The notes below the pieces were generated by a model, which saw only the letters and a list, made by a program, of their open reading frames with translations, made no database searches and was not told the DNA's origin. A stretch of DNA of 64,000 nucleotides from Planctomycetota bacterium (GTDB lineage Bacteria; Planctomycetota; UBA1135; UBA2386): positions 1 through 64,000 of the forward strand of contig JAJFFD010000171.1 in NCBI GenBank assembly GCA_021776805.1, written 5' to 3'. Position 1 is the first letter of the stretch; every line of letters starts with the position of its first letter. This document shows, in pieces, positions 33,278 to 41,771 of the stretch. A program made the position numbers and the translations under genes.

Positions 33278-35053
33278 TCAGAAGGGAAAGAAGTAGCTCA
33301 CCGCGAGAATGCCCATTGCACCCAGTGCCAGATCGAGGCCAATCCCGACTTTCAAGAAGTCTCTGAAGCGATAGCCGCCAGGGCCGAAGACCAGGAGATT
33401 GGTGTGGTATCCGATGGGGCTGGCAAAGCATGAGCTGGCGCCGAAAAGGACCGCCATTACGAGTGGTCGAGGATCGACCCCGGCGACCTCAGCAGTGGCC
33501 AGGGCAACGGTTGTCATCATGACCGCAACCGCATTGTTGGAGAGTAGTTCGGTGAAGACGATGGTCGCCAGGTATAGGCCGGCCAGGAGAAAGAAGGGGT
33601 CATTGCTGCCGATTGAGTCGCTAAGCCAATGGCCTATGAGCAGGTCGGCGCCGGTAGCCTGCAGAGCCTTGCTAACTGCCAGGGTCCCGGCAATGAACAT
33701 GATTAGCGGCCAATTGACTGCTCGGTTGGCCTGTTGCACAGAAAGGCAACCGGTCACCACCATCGCTAACGCACCACATAGTGCGGCTGTGCAGGGGTGG
33801 ATAAGGCCAGTGATGAAGAGCAAGACCACGCTGATCAGAATCAGTCCGGCTACGGGAGCTTTGCTGCGGCGATAGATTTTTTCATCAACGCCTTCGATCA
33901 GATTGAAGTCCGGGCTGTGCCTCAGTGCCTCTCGGCTGGAGTCGTTTCCGAAGGCCAGCAGGACGTCACCTGTTCGTAGATGTAGATCTGCGATGCGTGT
34001 TTGCTGGTGATGACCATTCCTAAGAAGGCCAACCACAACGGCGTCATAGCGTGCCTTGATTTCGAGTTCTCGCAGGGGCAGTCCAATCCGGCTCGAGAGA
34101 GGCGTTGGCGAGAGCTCGAAGAAGCTCATTTGAGTTGGGTCGAAGTGCTCGGTTTCCTGGTCGTAGCCCTTTCTGCGATTCTCTGGACTATGCAGATGGG
34201 CTAGCTCGCCAACTTCCCCGCCCGCGACGAGTATGTCACCTTGGCAGATCTGTTCGTCGGCGAACGGCGGGCGGTACACCCGCTCTCCACGGACGAGCAT
34301 GGCAATGTAGAGGTTGCTTTCCTCGGCCTTGCCAACCACCTCGCCAGGCGCCTTGCCGATGAGGCTGCTACCCTCGCCAACACTGATCTCAGTTACGTAC
34401 TCTTTGAAGTCCTCAGGTTTGAGTTGAGCTGCAAGCGAGTGAATGCGCGGCAGGAAGTGTCTGCCGATGAGCGCTATGTAGAGGAACCCGGCGACGACAA
34501 TGAGCAGGCCTGGCAGACTCATTTCGAACATGCCGATGCCGGGTAGCCCTGAGTCCTCGAGTACGCCACTGATGAGAAGGTTGGTTGATGTGCCGACCAG
34601 CGTGCACATTCCGCCGAGGATGGAAGCGTACGAGAGGGGGATGAGTAAGCGCGAGGGATAGAGCCCAGTGCTGCGGCAGATACTGGTCACCACCGGGAGA
34701 AAGGTGATCACTACAAGGATGTTGTTGATGAAGGCGGAGAGCAGCGCCGACATCAGCATGATGAGCAGCACGACCGTGGTTTCGCTGCCACCTGTGCTCG
34801 CCAAAATTCGGGACGCGAAGATCGATGCTGCGCCGCTCCTCTGCAGGCCTTCGCCGACGATGAACAGGGCCGCTACGGTGACTACGGCCGTGTTGGCGAA
34901 GCCTGCGATCGCTTCCTTGGCGGTGATCACCTCGGGCACTGCGACTGCCACGATCAGGCCTATGCCGATGACCCCGAGTTGGGCCTTTTCCGTTGCGAGC
35001 AGCACAGTGGCTGCTGCAACCAGGCAAAGGACATAGAGATGCTCTGCGGCCAT
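33278..35053 (-). CDS. SLC13-family anion transporter with two TrkA-C domains
   Basis: 591 residues from ATG 35053. Two blocks of membrane segments (about 1-210 and 395-591) flank a cytosolic part with two TrkA_C-like domains: EYVTEISVGEGSSLIGKAPG in the first and FFELSPTPLSSRIGLPLREL in the second. The substrate motifs are GGMCTLVGTSTNLLISGVL and TELLSNNAVAVMMTTVALAT. This is the YfbS/SAC1-like transporter group that moves sulfate or other anions with sodium or protons. It shares only the overall fold with the DASS protein at 12783-14180. The unknown membrane protein follows directly. Confidence 0.9.
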   Translation of the reverse strand: MAAEHLYVLCLVAAATVLLATEKAQLGVIGIGLIVAVAVPEVITAKEAIAGFANTAVVTVAALFIVGEGLQRSGAASIFASRILASTGGSETTVVLLIMLMSALLSAFINNILVVITFLPVVTSICRSTGLYPSRLLIPLSYASILGGMCTLVGTSTNLLISGVLEDSGLPGIGMFEMSLPGLLIVVAGFLYIALIGRHFLPRIHSLAAQLKPEDFKEYVTEISVGEGSSLIGKAPGEVVGKAEESNLYIAMLVRGERVYRPPFADEQICQGDILVAGGEVGELAHLHSPENRRKGYDQETEHFDPTQMSFFELSPTPLSSRIGLPLRELEIKARYDAVVVGLLRNGHHQQTRIADLHLRTGDVLLAFGNDSSREALRHSPDFNLIEGVDEKIYRRSKAPVAGLILISVVLLFITGLIHPCTAALCGALAMVVTGCLSVQQANRAVNWPLIMFIAGTLAVSKALQATGADLLIGHWLSDSIGSNDPFFLLAGLYLATIVFTELLSNNAVAVMMTTVALATAEVAGVDPRPLVMAVLFGASSCFASPIGYHTNLLVFGPGGYRFRDFLKVGIGLDLALGAMGILAVSYFFPF

Positions 35054-35355
35054 GGCGGCAGTTTCACGGGCAGGGGCCAGGGGGGAACAGGAATTGCCTT
35101 GGAATTCGTTTCCGGGGAGGCGATGGGGCTCATCCTGAAATTCACTGGAATCTCTGAACAGGATTATATATGCAAGCTTGTATGAATACAGCACACCCCC
35201 AAGTCGCTCACTACGCAATCTCACCCGGTACACCGGCTCTGCAGGTCAATGCTCTGCACTTGCGCCGCCGCTATGCGATTTCGCTCCTCGCCCTGGTAGT
35301 GATCGCTGCCGGGCTGGGCTATCTGCTGGGTCGTTCCCAGGGCCTGACGAGTGGC
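35054..35355. other. Divergent gap with an open frame encoding one hydrophobic segment
   Basis: No firm gene. On the plus strand an ATG at 35182 opens a frame with a membrane-like stretch (YAISLLALVVIAAGLGYLLG at about 30-49). However, it has no ribosome-binding site and runs 288 bases antisense into the SDR gene, so I do not annotate it as a CDS. TATATAT near 35164 is AT-rich and may be part of a promoter. Confidence 0.3.
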
Positions 35356-36102
35356 TCAGCTTCGAGAATCGCGGCGGTGGACGCGCTTCGCGGAGGCCTG
35401 ATCCGTCGGCATGATCTGGATGCAGTCCAAGTTTACATGCTGCGGTCGATCGATGGCGAACTGCACGCACTCGGCAACGTCCTGTGCGCTGAGTGGATGC
35501 GTGCCGTCGTAGACCTTGCCTGCAGCGGCCTCGTTGCCACGGAACCGCACGATGCTGAACTCGGTCTCGACCATTCCAGGATCAACACTCATGACGCGAA
35601 CGCCGCTTCCGAGCACCTCGTAGCGCATGGCCCTGGTGATTGAGCGCAGGGCATGTTTGGATGCGCAGTACACGCTCCCGCCCTCATAGGGCTCATGACC
35701 TGCTACGGATCCGATCATCACGATATCCCCACGCCCTCGGTCGAGCATCTGAGGCAAAACTCGCCGTGTAATGTTGAGGACTCCCAAGACATTCGTCTCG
35801 ATCATCTCGCGCCAGGCCCTGCCGTCAGCATTCGCGACCTGTTCGGTGCCCCGGGCGAGTCCGGCGTTGTTGATCAAGACGTCAACTGGCCCTTGAGCCG
35901 CATCGGATGCTGCCAAGAAGGACTCAACGGAAGACTCATCGGTTACGTCGAGTTCTTGTCGGAAGCCTTCGGCGCCGAGGTTTGGGAGACGCTCCGCTCG
36001 GCGAGCTCCAAGTGAGAGGCGGTTCCCTTCGCGGAGGAGATCTGCGCAGGCCTTGCCAATGCCAGAGCTTGCCCCAGTGATGAGTATGTGGCGCGTATCC
36101 AT
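35356..36102 (-). CDS. Short-chain dehydrogenase/reductase (YdfG-like)
   Basis: 248 residues from ATG 36102 (the reading to 36138 adds residues from the previous gene). SDR motifs: ILITGASSGIGKACADLL (NAD(P) site), VDVLINNAGLARG, IVMIGSVAGHEPYEGGSVYC with the catalytic Ser, Tyr and Lys in SVYCASKHAL, and VRVMSVDPGMVETEF. The C-terminus CIQIMPTDQ matches the YdfG-type NADP-dependent 3-hydroxy acid dehydrogenases. It lies 36 bases downstream of the TSUP gene on the same strand, in a run with mdh. Confidence 0.88.
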   Translation of the reverse strand: MDTRHILITGASSGIGKACADLLREGNRLSLGARRAERLPNLGAEGFRQELDVTDESSVESFLAASDAAQGPVDVLINNAGLARGTEQVANADGRAWREMIETNVLGVLNITRRVLPQMLDRGRGDIVMIGSVAGHEPYEGGSVYCASKHALRSITRAMRYEVLGSGVRVMSVDPGMVETEFSIVRFRGNEAAAGKVYDGTHPLSAQDVAECVQFAIDRPQHVNLDCIQIMPTDQASAKRVHRRDSRS

Positions 36103-36138
36103 GTTGATTGGTTTCCCCCAGGCCAGAAGAAAAAGCAA

Positions 36139-36888
36139 CTAGGCGAAGCTTATGAAGAGGATTCTGATCAATACCAGGAGGCAGACGAGCAAGACCACGA
36201 CCCTGACCGCACCATGCCCCTTCGAGATACTCCAGCGACTGGCTGTGAAGCTGCCGATGGCTGCCCCCGCGGCTAGCCAGAGAGCTGGTTCCCAGGCGAT
36301 TGCTCCGGAGAGTCCGAGGCTCAAGGTGCTTGCCCCCGCCGTACAGATCACGATCGCTGTCTTGGCGCTGTTCACTAGAAGGAGATCCCGGCTATGGACG
36401 CGTCCCAGGGTGAGGATGATCAGCAGGCCAACTGCCACCTGGAGGAATCCCATGTGCAGGCCGACAAGCGTGAAGAGCAACATGCCCAGTCCCATGGAAA
36501 CGGGCTTCTGCGCATCTCCTGACTTCGGTGCCGGTCTGAATTGCTGTGCCAGCACAGCCAGGACAACGACGATCAGTGAGCCCATGTAGACCCACTCAGG
36601 GAGGGTGAGAGCCAGAATCGATCCCGCCACGGCTCCTGGCACTGCGGCAAGGCCGAATCCCCACGCACGGGCAGGTACCTTCTTTCCCTTGCTATAGAAA
36701 CCGACGAGCCCGCTTAGCCCAATGGCCAGAGCTGCCGGGCGCAGGGCAGCGTTTGCTCCCGTCGGATCCAGAAGGACTGCAACATCCAGTGCTAGCAGAC
36801 CGATCAGTCCACCGGCGCCGGCGAGGTTGTTGATGAACCCCATCGCAGCGCCGGAGGCGAGGAGGACCAGGAGTGGTGACCAATCCAA
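36139..36888 (-). CDS. TSUP (TauE/SafE) family membrane protein
   Basis: 249 residues with about eight membrane segments. The family layout has two repeated four-helix units: AAMGFINNLAGAGGLIGLLA in the first and VAVGLLIILTLGRVHSRDLL in the second. TSUP proteins export sulfite, sulfoacetate or related anions, or move other organic acids. It follows mdh by only 6 bases, so coexpression is likely. The substrate is not readable. Confidence 0.85.
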   Translation of the reverse strand: MDWSPLLVLLASGAAMGFINNLAGAGGLIGLLALDVAVLLDPTGANAALRPAALAIGLSGLVGFYSKGKKVPARAWGFGLAAVPGAVAGSILALTLPEWVYMGSLIVVVLAVLAQQFRPAPKSGDAQKPVSMGLGMLLFTLVGLHMGFLQVAVGLLIILTLGRVHSRDLLLVNSAKTAIVICTAGASTLSLGLSGAIAWEPALWLAAGAAIGSFTASRWSISKGHGAVRVVVLLVCLLVLIRILFISFA

Positions 36889-36894
36889 GGCGCC

Positions 36895-37878
36895 TCAATC
36901 GGAGAGCAGATTCTGAACGGTCTCCCGCTCGGCCAGCAACTCATCGGTGCTGATCTTGATCAGGCGATTCGCATAGTCGTTGAGCTCGAAGCCTTTGAAG
37001 ATCTGCCAGTTTCCCTTGCCGTCAGTGGTGCAGGGGAAGGAAGAGATGATGCCATCCGGAATCCCGTAGCTGCCGTCAGAGATGACACACAAAGACACCG
37101 GCGCCGTGTTTTCTGTATAGAGAGACTCGGCGTGTTCCAGTGCAGCGTTTGCTGCTGACATGGCCGAGGACATGCCGCGTGCGTCGATGACGGCCTTTCC
37201 CCTCTCTTGGATGGTTTCGATGAATGTCCGCTCGAGCCATGACTTATCCCCGATGAGGTCGAGAGCTGGCTGCCCTTGAACGAGCGCATTGGTCCAGTCG
37301 GGATACTGGGTATTGCTGTGGTTGCCCCAGATGATCATCTGACTGATCTCATCCCATCCACATCCAGCCTTGAGGGCTAGCTGAGCCATCGCCCTGTTCT
37401 GATCCAGCCGAGTCATGGCGCTGAAGCGATCGTTCGGGACGTCTGGGGCGCTGTGCATGGCGATGAGGCAGTTCGTGTTGCAAGGGTTGCCAACCACCAC
37501 CACGCGTACGCCGCTGGCGGCGCATTCGTTGATTGCCTGACCTTGCCCGGTGAAGATCGGGCCGTTCTCCAGAATCAGGTCGCGGCGCTCCATGCCCTTT
37601 CCGCGCGGCTTGCTGCCAATCAGGAAGACCAGGTCTGCATCACGGAAAGCATGCTTGGGATCATCGGAGACTTCGATGCCGTGCAGGAGAGGGAAGGCGC
37701 AATCTTCCAGTTCCATGCGCACGCCTTCCAATGCGGGGAGCACTGGAGGGATCTCGAGAAGCTGTAGGACAACCGGGGTCTCTCTTCCGAAGACCTCGCC
37801 AGCTGCGATGCGTGGGAGGATGCTGTAGCCGATCTGGCCAGCCGCGCCGGTTACGGCTACGCGCTTGGGCTTGTTCAT
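36895..37878 (-). CDS. mdh: Malate dehydrogenase
   Basis: 327 residues, of the larger MDH type resembling plant-chloroplast and Aquaspirillum enzymes. The NAD site is [20 protein letters not shown]. Substrate-binding parts are [54 protein letters not shown] and the catalytic His in [18 protein letters not shown]. It interconverts malate and oxaloacetate in the TCA cycle. It heads a minus-strand run mdh-TSUP-SDR. Confidence 0.96.
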   Translation of the reverse strand: MNKPKRVAVTGAAGQIGYSILPRIAAGEVFGRETPVVLQLLEIPPVLPALEGVRMELEDCAFPLLHGIEVSDDPKHAFRDADLVFLIGSKPRGKGMERRDLILENGPIFTGQGQAINECAASGVRVVVVGNPCNTNCLIAMHSAPDVPNDRFSAMTRLDQNRAMAQLALKAGCGWDEISQMIIWGNHSNTQYPDWTNALVQGQPALDLIGDKSWLERTFIETIQERGKAVIDARGMSSAMSAANAALEHAESLYTENTAPVSLCVISDGSYGIPDGIISSFPCTTDGKGNWQIFKGFELNDYANRLIKISTDELLAERETVQNLLSD

Positions 37879-37936
37879 GGATTCATTCCAGCAGGCCCAG
37901 GCCTAGGATCAAGCGATCATTCCCTGCCGGGCACAG

Positions 37937-38236
37937 TCAGTTCTCTTCGCCTTCGGCCACCATGCTCTCTTCCACCACCGGATCGAGCAATTCGCGCCAG
38001 ACGCGCTGGAACTCCGGATGACGGTTGAAGATTTCGAAGGCCTGTCGATTCTCGAAACTCGAGAAGAGGGCCATGGTGTAGCCGCCGTTTCGCACGGCGA
38101 GGTTGTCCGTGACCGCGAAGTGGAGCACACCGGGGAGTGTCTCGACCAGGGCGCTCAGGGCCTCACGGGCGGCGCGAACCTGCTCGAGGGTGACTCCGGG
38201 TCGAAGTCTGAAGAGGACTACGTGATGAAATGCCAA
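37937..38236 (-). CDS. Dabb (stress-responsive alpha/beta barrel) domain protein
   Basis: 99 residues: FHHVVLFRLRPGVTLEQVRA, then LVETLPGVLHFAVTDNL and YTMALFSSFENRQAFEIFNR, a complete Dabb fold. Members form dimers, and few have a known ligand. It lies 58 bases upstream of mdh on the same strand, so it may be its first cistron. Confidence 0.88.
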   Translation of the reverse strand: MAFHHVVLFRLRPGVTLEQVRAAREALSALVETLPGVLHFAVTDNLAVRNGGYTMALFSSFENRQAFEIFNRHPEFQRVWRELLDPVVEESMVAEGEEN

Positions 38237-38313
38237 ACTGCTGGGGGAAGATAGCTTGCCAGGCTCTGTCTTGGACCCGGAAGCTACCTGTCAGTCAAGG
38301 CTTCTGTCGACGC

Positions 38314-38733
38314 TCAGGAGGGCTTTCCGGTGCTGGGCGCTCTAACCCTCAGTGGCCGCCTGGGATCCTCTTCCTCGCCGACTGCGTGCCCGTGGCAGAC
38401 CTTGCTCTCGCCTTCCTGCCAGCAGAAGACCAGAGGTCCTGGTTGGGTATGGCCGGGGATGTGGATAGTCAGGGGAAAAGTCCGGAGGATGTGCAGTCCC
38501 AAGGCCTCCAACTCCTTTCTCGAGTGCTTCATCCCTATCTCGAGTTCGAAGATACGGGCGTCTGTCTCGGCGATGGCGGCGTCGAGGCCTTCCTGGGTGC
38601 GGGCTTCCTCGAGCTCGGATCGCATGCGGCGCATCCGTCGTTTCTCATCGCGTCGATCGGTGATTTCTTGGGCGATGGAGGAAACCAGAGGCAGGAGGCG
38701 GTTGGCTTCGTCCAGTGTGTATCTGATATCCAT
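38314..38733 (-). CDS. DUF2203 family protein
   Basis: 139 residues from ATG 38733, with AGGTGA about 8 bases upstream (ATG 38751 and 38787 are further choices). The DUF2203 pattern is present: YTLDEANRLLPLVSSIAQEI, a coiled-coil-like RRMRRMRSELEEARTQEGLD, and GPLVFCWQEGESKVCHGHA. The family is cytosolic and uncharacterised. It lies 77 bases upstream of the Dabb gene on the same strand. Confidence 0.82.
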   Translation of the reverse strand: MDIRYTLDEANRLLPLVSSIAQEITDRRDEKRRMRRMRSELEEARTQEGLDAAIAETDARIFELEIGMKHSRKELEALGLHILRTFPLTIHIPGHTQPGPLVFCWQEGESKVCHGHAVGEEEDPRRPLRVRAPSTGKPS

Positions 38734-38810
38734 TGCGATCTTCACCTGCATGCCTTTTGCGGCTGGTTGTGTAGCCAAGAGACCCATGCCACCGCATTCA
38801 TATGATCTAG

Positions 38811-38827
38811 TCCCTCTCGGAGAGGGA
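38811..38827 (+). promoter_or_regulatory. Hairpin covering a strong Shine-Dalgarno sequence
   Basis: TCCCTCT-CGG-AGAGGGA is a perfect 7-base stem with a 3-base loop. Its right arm is the AGGGAG that would serve ATG 38834. When folded it would hide the ribosome-binding site of the small peptide gene, as in a translation switch. Confidence 0.45.
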
Positions 38828-38833
38828 GTTACG

Positions 38834-38917
38834 ATGGGGAAGTCCCTTTCGTTCCTGGGGCTAGCCCTGAGACTGGCGCGAAGCCCCGCCTTGGGAACCG
38901 GCTTCTACACAGGCTGA
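38834..38917 (+). CDS. Candidate 27-residue leader peptide or small protein
   Basis: ATG 38834 follows AGAGGGAG with 5-base spacing, one of the best ribosome-binding sites in the window. It opens a 27-codon frame ending at 38917. The peptide (MGKSLSFLGLALRLARSPAL, then GTGFYTG) is basic and amphipathic. It lies 115 bases before the pseudokinase-caspase gene and could be its leader. No family is known. The short length keeps confidence low. Confidence 0.35.
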   Translation: MGKSLSFLGLALRLARSPALGTGFYTG

Positions 38918-39032
38918 TTCGCGCTTGCGCATCTGACGGACGCTAGAATCTCCGGAAAGTCGGGGAATTCCTGGGGGCCCGGCTTCGATTCCTCGGTGGA
39001 TTCCCCTCCTTCTTCCTACAGAGACAAGCCCC

Positions 39033-40793
39033 ATGGAAATGCCCCAAATCCACGACAGGTTCCAGCTCTTGGAGCAACTGGAGGACAGTGAAGCTCAGCT
39101 TCTGTTCCGTGCCACGGACAAGCTCTTGGAGCGCGAAGTTCTCTTGAAGCTTCCAAGCAAGTCCATGGCGCAGCAGATTGGAGCGGCCGCGGATCAGAAG
39201 CGCAGCCTGCGAGAAGCCCGCATGCTGGCGAAGGTCAAGCACGCCGGGATCGCCCAACTCCTGGACATCATCGAGCTGCCGAGGTCGCAGGATCTGGTGG
39301 ACAGCATCGGAATTCCTGGCGGCCCCATGCTCGTGCTCGAGGCTGTGGCTGGGGAGAGTCTCGCCGAGCGTCTGGCACGAGGCCGCATGTCTGCAGATGA
39401 ACTCAGAAGCTTGGCCAGAGAACTCTGTGATTCACTCTCCGCCGTCCATCAGGTGGGGGTCGTGCACCGCGGACTTTCCTGTGAATCGGTGGTCATCCGT
39501 CCCGATGGGAGCTCCTGCTTGGGCGGCTTCTCCTTCGCAAAGCAGACCAGCATGGTGGGGACTTCGTCGATCTGCTATCGACCCAAGGCCGATGGTGGGG
39601 GACAGGCGACTGCTCTGCCTGCGTACCCTGCGCCCGAACAACTCAGTGGTCAGCCGGCGGATGCCCGCTCGGACGTGTATGGTCTCGGCTCTCTCATGTT
39701 CCGCTGTCTTACCGGAGAGGATCCCAGCGATGGTCAGGGCATGGATGATCTCGCAGCGATCCTCCGCAGCGAGTGTCCTGAGGTGCCCCAAGGCCTCGTA
39801 GAGATCATCCGCAAGTCACTCTCGCGGAGCCCTATGGGCAGGTATCCGACAGCTCGCGACATGGGTGAAGCATTGGATGCGGACCTGACCCCCTCGTCTG
39901 CTACTGGCCGAGGCCGCATGCCAATTCTGGTGGGTTTGATGACTGCCGCTGCCGCGCTCACGCTGAGCCTCGTTTTCTGGATGGGGGAGGAAGGCCCGGG
40001 GACGCGTGGTCGTCCCAAGCCGGAAGCTGCCCCTGGCCAAGGTTCAGGGCCAGTCTATGCCAGCAGCTATGGCAAGACTCATGCCCTCCTGATCGGCATT
40101 GAGCAGTCCTACGATGGACGCGAGTGGGCCAAGCTCAACAACACCTTGCTCGATGTCCAGACTGTCAGGGACACTTTGGTAGACGACTTGGGATGGTCGG
40201 CTGACTCAGTGACCCTTCTCACCGAGGAAGAGGCTGATGAAGGCGGTATCCGCGATGCCCTCGACAACATCATCACGACGGCCGGACGCGACGACCGCGT
40301 CCTGGTTTATTTCGCGGGGCACGGCAAGCCGAATGAATACAACAAGGACGATGCTTGGATCGTGCCTTCCGGCGCTACGGAGGCCCGCGAGTACATCAAT
40401 ATGAATGATCTGCGGACCTTCTTGGGTTCCTGCAAGGCGAAGCACATTCTCCTTACCCTCGATTGCTGTTTCGCTGGCAGAGTCATCGACGACTCCGAGA
40501 TGAGCCGTGGAGCTATGGGCCTCACTGCCAGGGCGCATCTCATCCTTACATCCGTTGGTGGTGACAAGGTGGCTCTCGATGGTGAGAAGGGCAAGATGTC
40601 CCCCTTCGCTGCTGCGTTCACCAGAGCTCTGCGAGAGGAGTCCAAGGACGAGAGCGGCGGATTCCTGAATCTCGACGCTCAATTCGTCCTCGCGAAGATG
40701 CGCCTGGATCTCGAGCGGAGGAAGGTGGATCAGAACCCGCTCTTGAACAGTTCTGGCGAAGGCCGCTTTCTCTTCTCCATGGAGAGCAACTGA
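39033..40793 (+). CDS. Pseudokinase-TM-caspase (peptidase C14) fusion
   Basis: 586 residues. Residues about 8-282 are a Ser/Thr-kinase fold. The VAIK Lys (K39) and alpha-C Glu (E61) are kept, and so is the APE (200-202). The catalytic machinery is gone: the Gly-rich loop reads LEDSEAQL, HRD is HRG (145-147), the catalytic-loop Asn is S152, and DFG is GFS (165-167). A single membrane segment at about 296-317 follows, then a linker rich in Pro and Gly. Residues about 345-583 are a caspase/metacaspase fold with the dyad H430 (VYFAGHGKP) and C479 (LDCCFAGR). The kinase half probably senses or binds while the peptidase half acts. The topology suggests the peptidase is outside the cytoplasm. A folded element follows the stop by 42 bases. 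Confidence 0.88.
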   Translation: MEMPQIHDRFQLLEQLEDSEAQLLFRATDKLLEREVLLKLPSKSMAQQIGAAADQKRSLREARMLAKVKHAGIAQLLDIIELPRSQDLVDSIGIPGGPMLVLEAVAGESLAERLARGRMSADELRSLARELCDSLSAVHQVGVVHRGLSCESVVIRPDGSSCLGGFSFAKQTSMVGTSSICYRPKADGGGQATALPAYPAPEQLSGQPADARSDVYGLGSLMFRCLTGEDPSDGQGMDDLAAILRSECPEVPQGLVEIIRKSLSRSPMGRYPTARDMGEALDADLTPSSATGRGRMPILVGLMTAAAALTLSLVFWMGEEGPGTRGRPKPEAAPGQGSGPVYASSYGKTHALLIGIEQSYDGREWAKLNNTLLDVQTVRDTLVDDLGWSADSVTLLTEEEADEGGIRDALDNIITTAGRDDRVLVYFAGHGKPNEYNKDDAWIVPSGATEAREYINMNDLRTFLGSCKAKHILLTLDCCFAGRVIDDSEMSRGAMGLTARAHLILTSVGGDKVALDGEKGKMSPFAAAFTRALREESKDESGGFLNLDAQFVLAKMRLDLERRKVDQNPLLNSSGEGRFLFSMESN

Positions 40794-40835
40794 TATTGCT
40801 CGTCTGCGCAAGCGAGGACCTGCTGAGAGAAAGTT

Positions 40836-41016
40836 GGTAGGCGGCTTCACCCCCCTTGGATCCTGAACCACCAGTCAGGGAGGCTGTGCCGTGTTGAGGT
40901 CGGTGGTCCGAATCACCTGCAGGATCCCAAGTCCTCGCTCACCAAATGGGACACCTACAGGTTGGGCTACAGCTTTCACGCTGGAGCCTCATGAGCGCCC
41001 GTGGAAGCCGCCTACC
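40836..41016. ncRNA. Strongly folded 181-base element, candidate structured RNA
   Basis: A perfect 13-base closing stem (40836-40848 with 41004-41016) encloses two arms. Arm 1 is 40855-40865 with 40920-40931 (one bulge), continued by 40867-40872 with 40902-40907. Arm 2 is 40936-40941 with 40992-40997, enclosing GGCTACAGC at 40965-40973 paired with GCTGGAGCC (40980-40988). AGCGAGGAC at 40811-40819 can pair perfectly with 40931-40939, which would disturb the junction, so alternative folds are possible. Strand is unknown. It lies 3' of the caspase gene and 3' of the convergent methyltransferase-like gene. 6S RNA architecture is a weak possibility; a MITE-like element is another. Confidence 0.5.
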
Positions 41017-41066
41017 TGGAGCAGTGCAATGGGCGGGTGATTCCTGCGGCGCTTTCGAGAAAAATA

Positions 41067-41771
41067 TTAGCGCATGCCCTTCACGCGAGTGCGTCGGCAA
41101 ACGAGCTCGATTGCGCCAGTGGTGCCCAGGATCTCGGTGAGCGCCAAATGGAGGGATTCGACCATTTCGGATTCTGCTCCCAGGATGGAGACGCTGCCTT
41201 CAGCCAGTCGCCTTGGGCTTTCGGAGCGCAGGAGGTGAGTGCCTAGGGAGGCCTCGATCCGTCGCAGTCCGGCCCGGCCAAGGCTCTCGACCAATTGACT
41301 CTCAGAGGGTCCGGACCAGCATGCGATCTGCTCTCGACTTCCGCCCGCCTGTAGCCAGGCCTTCGCCAAGGAGTTGCAGAAGTCCTCTGCAGGCAGGTCG
41401 ATCAGGAAGCGACCGCCGGGTCGGAGATTCTGGCTCGCCAGATCGCCCCAGCGCTCTCTCGGCCACTTGGGCATGCGCAAGGGGCATGCGAACAGGGCAT
41501 CGAAGAGGCCGAAGCTCTCGCCCTTTTGCGGCACGTGGGCCAGGACGCTCAGGGCGTGATGGTCGAGCTGGCGGATTACCTCCGCCTGACCCCGGTCCGC
41601 CTCAACTAACAGGACCCGACCCTCTTCCCCAACCAGATCAAGGAGGGCCTTGGTTTGTTCCAGGGATTGGCCCGTGATCTGCAGAACCCTCTCGCCTCGG
41701 GTCACTGCGGCGAGTTGTAGCGCTTCTCCAAGCCAAGGCTGAAGAGAGCTAGATGTGGAACTGAAGCTCAA
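41067..41771 (-). CDS. Class I SAM methyltransferase-like protein (degenerate)
   Basis: 234 residues. A Rossmann-like beginning (GERVLQITGQSLEQTKALLD, then EGRVLLVEADRGQAEVIRQL) and a later DLASQNLRPGGRFLIDLPAE fit a class I methyltransferase. The usual Gly-rich SAM loop DxGxGxG is altered to ITGQSLEQ, so activity is doubtful. The start ATG overlaps the stop of the MBL gene (ATGA), and RNase Z lies just before that: a compact minus-strand operon. Role unknown. Confidence 0.6.
   Translation of the reverse strand: MSFSSTSSSLQPWLGEALQLAAVTRGERVLQITGQSLEQTKALLDLVGEEGRVLLVEADRGQAEVIRQLDHHALSVLAHVPQKGESFGLFDALFACPLRMPKWPRERWGDLASQNLRPGGRFLIDLPAEDFCNSLAKAWLQAGGSREQIACWSGPSESQLVESLGRAGLRRIEASLGTHLLRSESPRRLAEGSVSILGAESEMVESLHLALTEILGTTGAIELVCRRTRVKGMR

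Noticed and set aside
38230-38805. Plus-strand open frame of 191 codons
   Set aside because: It is antisense to the DUF2203 gene and has no recognisable domain.
38975-39000. tRNA-like T-loop (CTTCGATTCC)
   Set aside because: No acceptor, D or anticodon stems can be formed around it. I saw no tRNA anywhere in the window.
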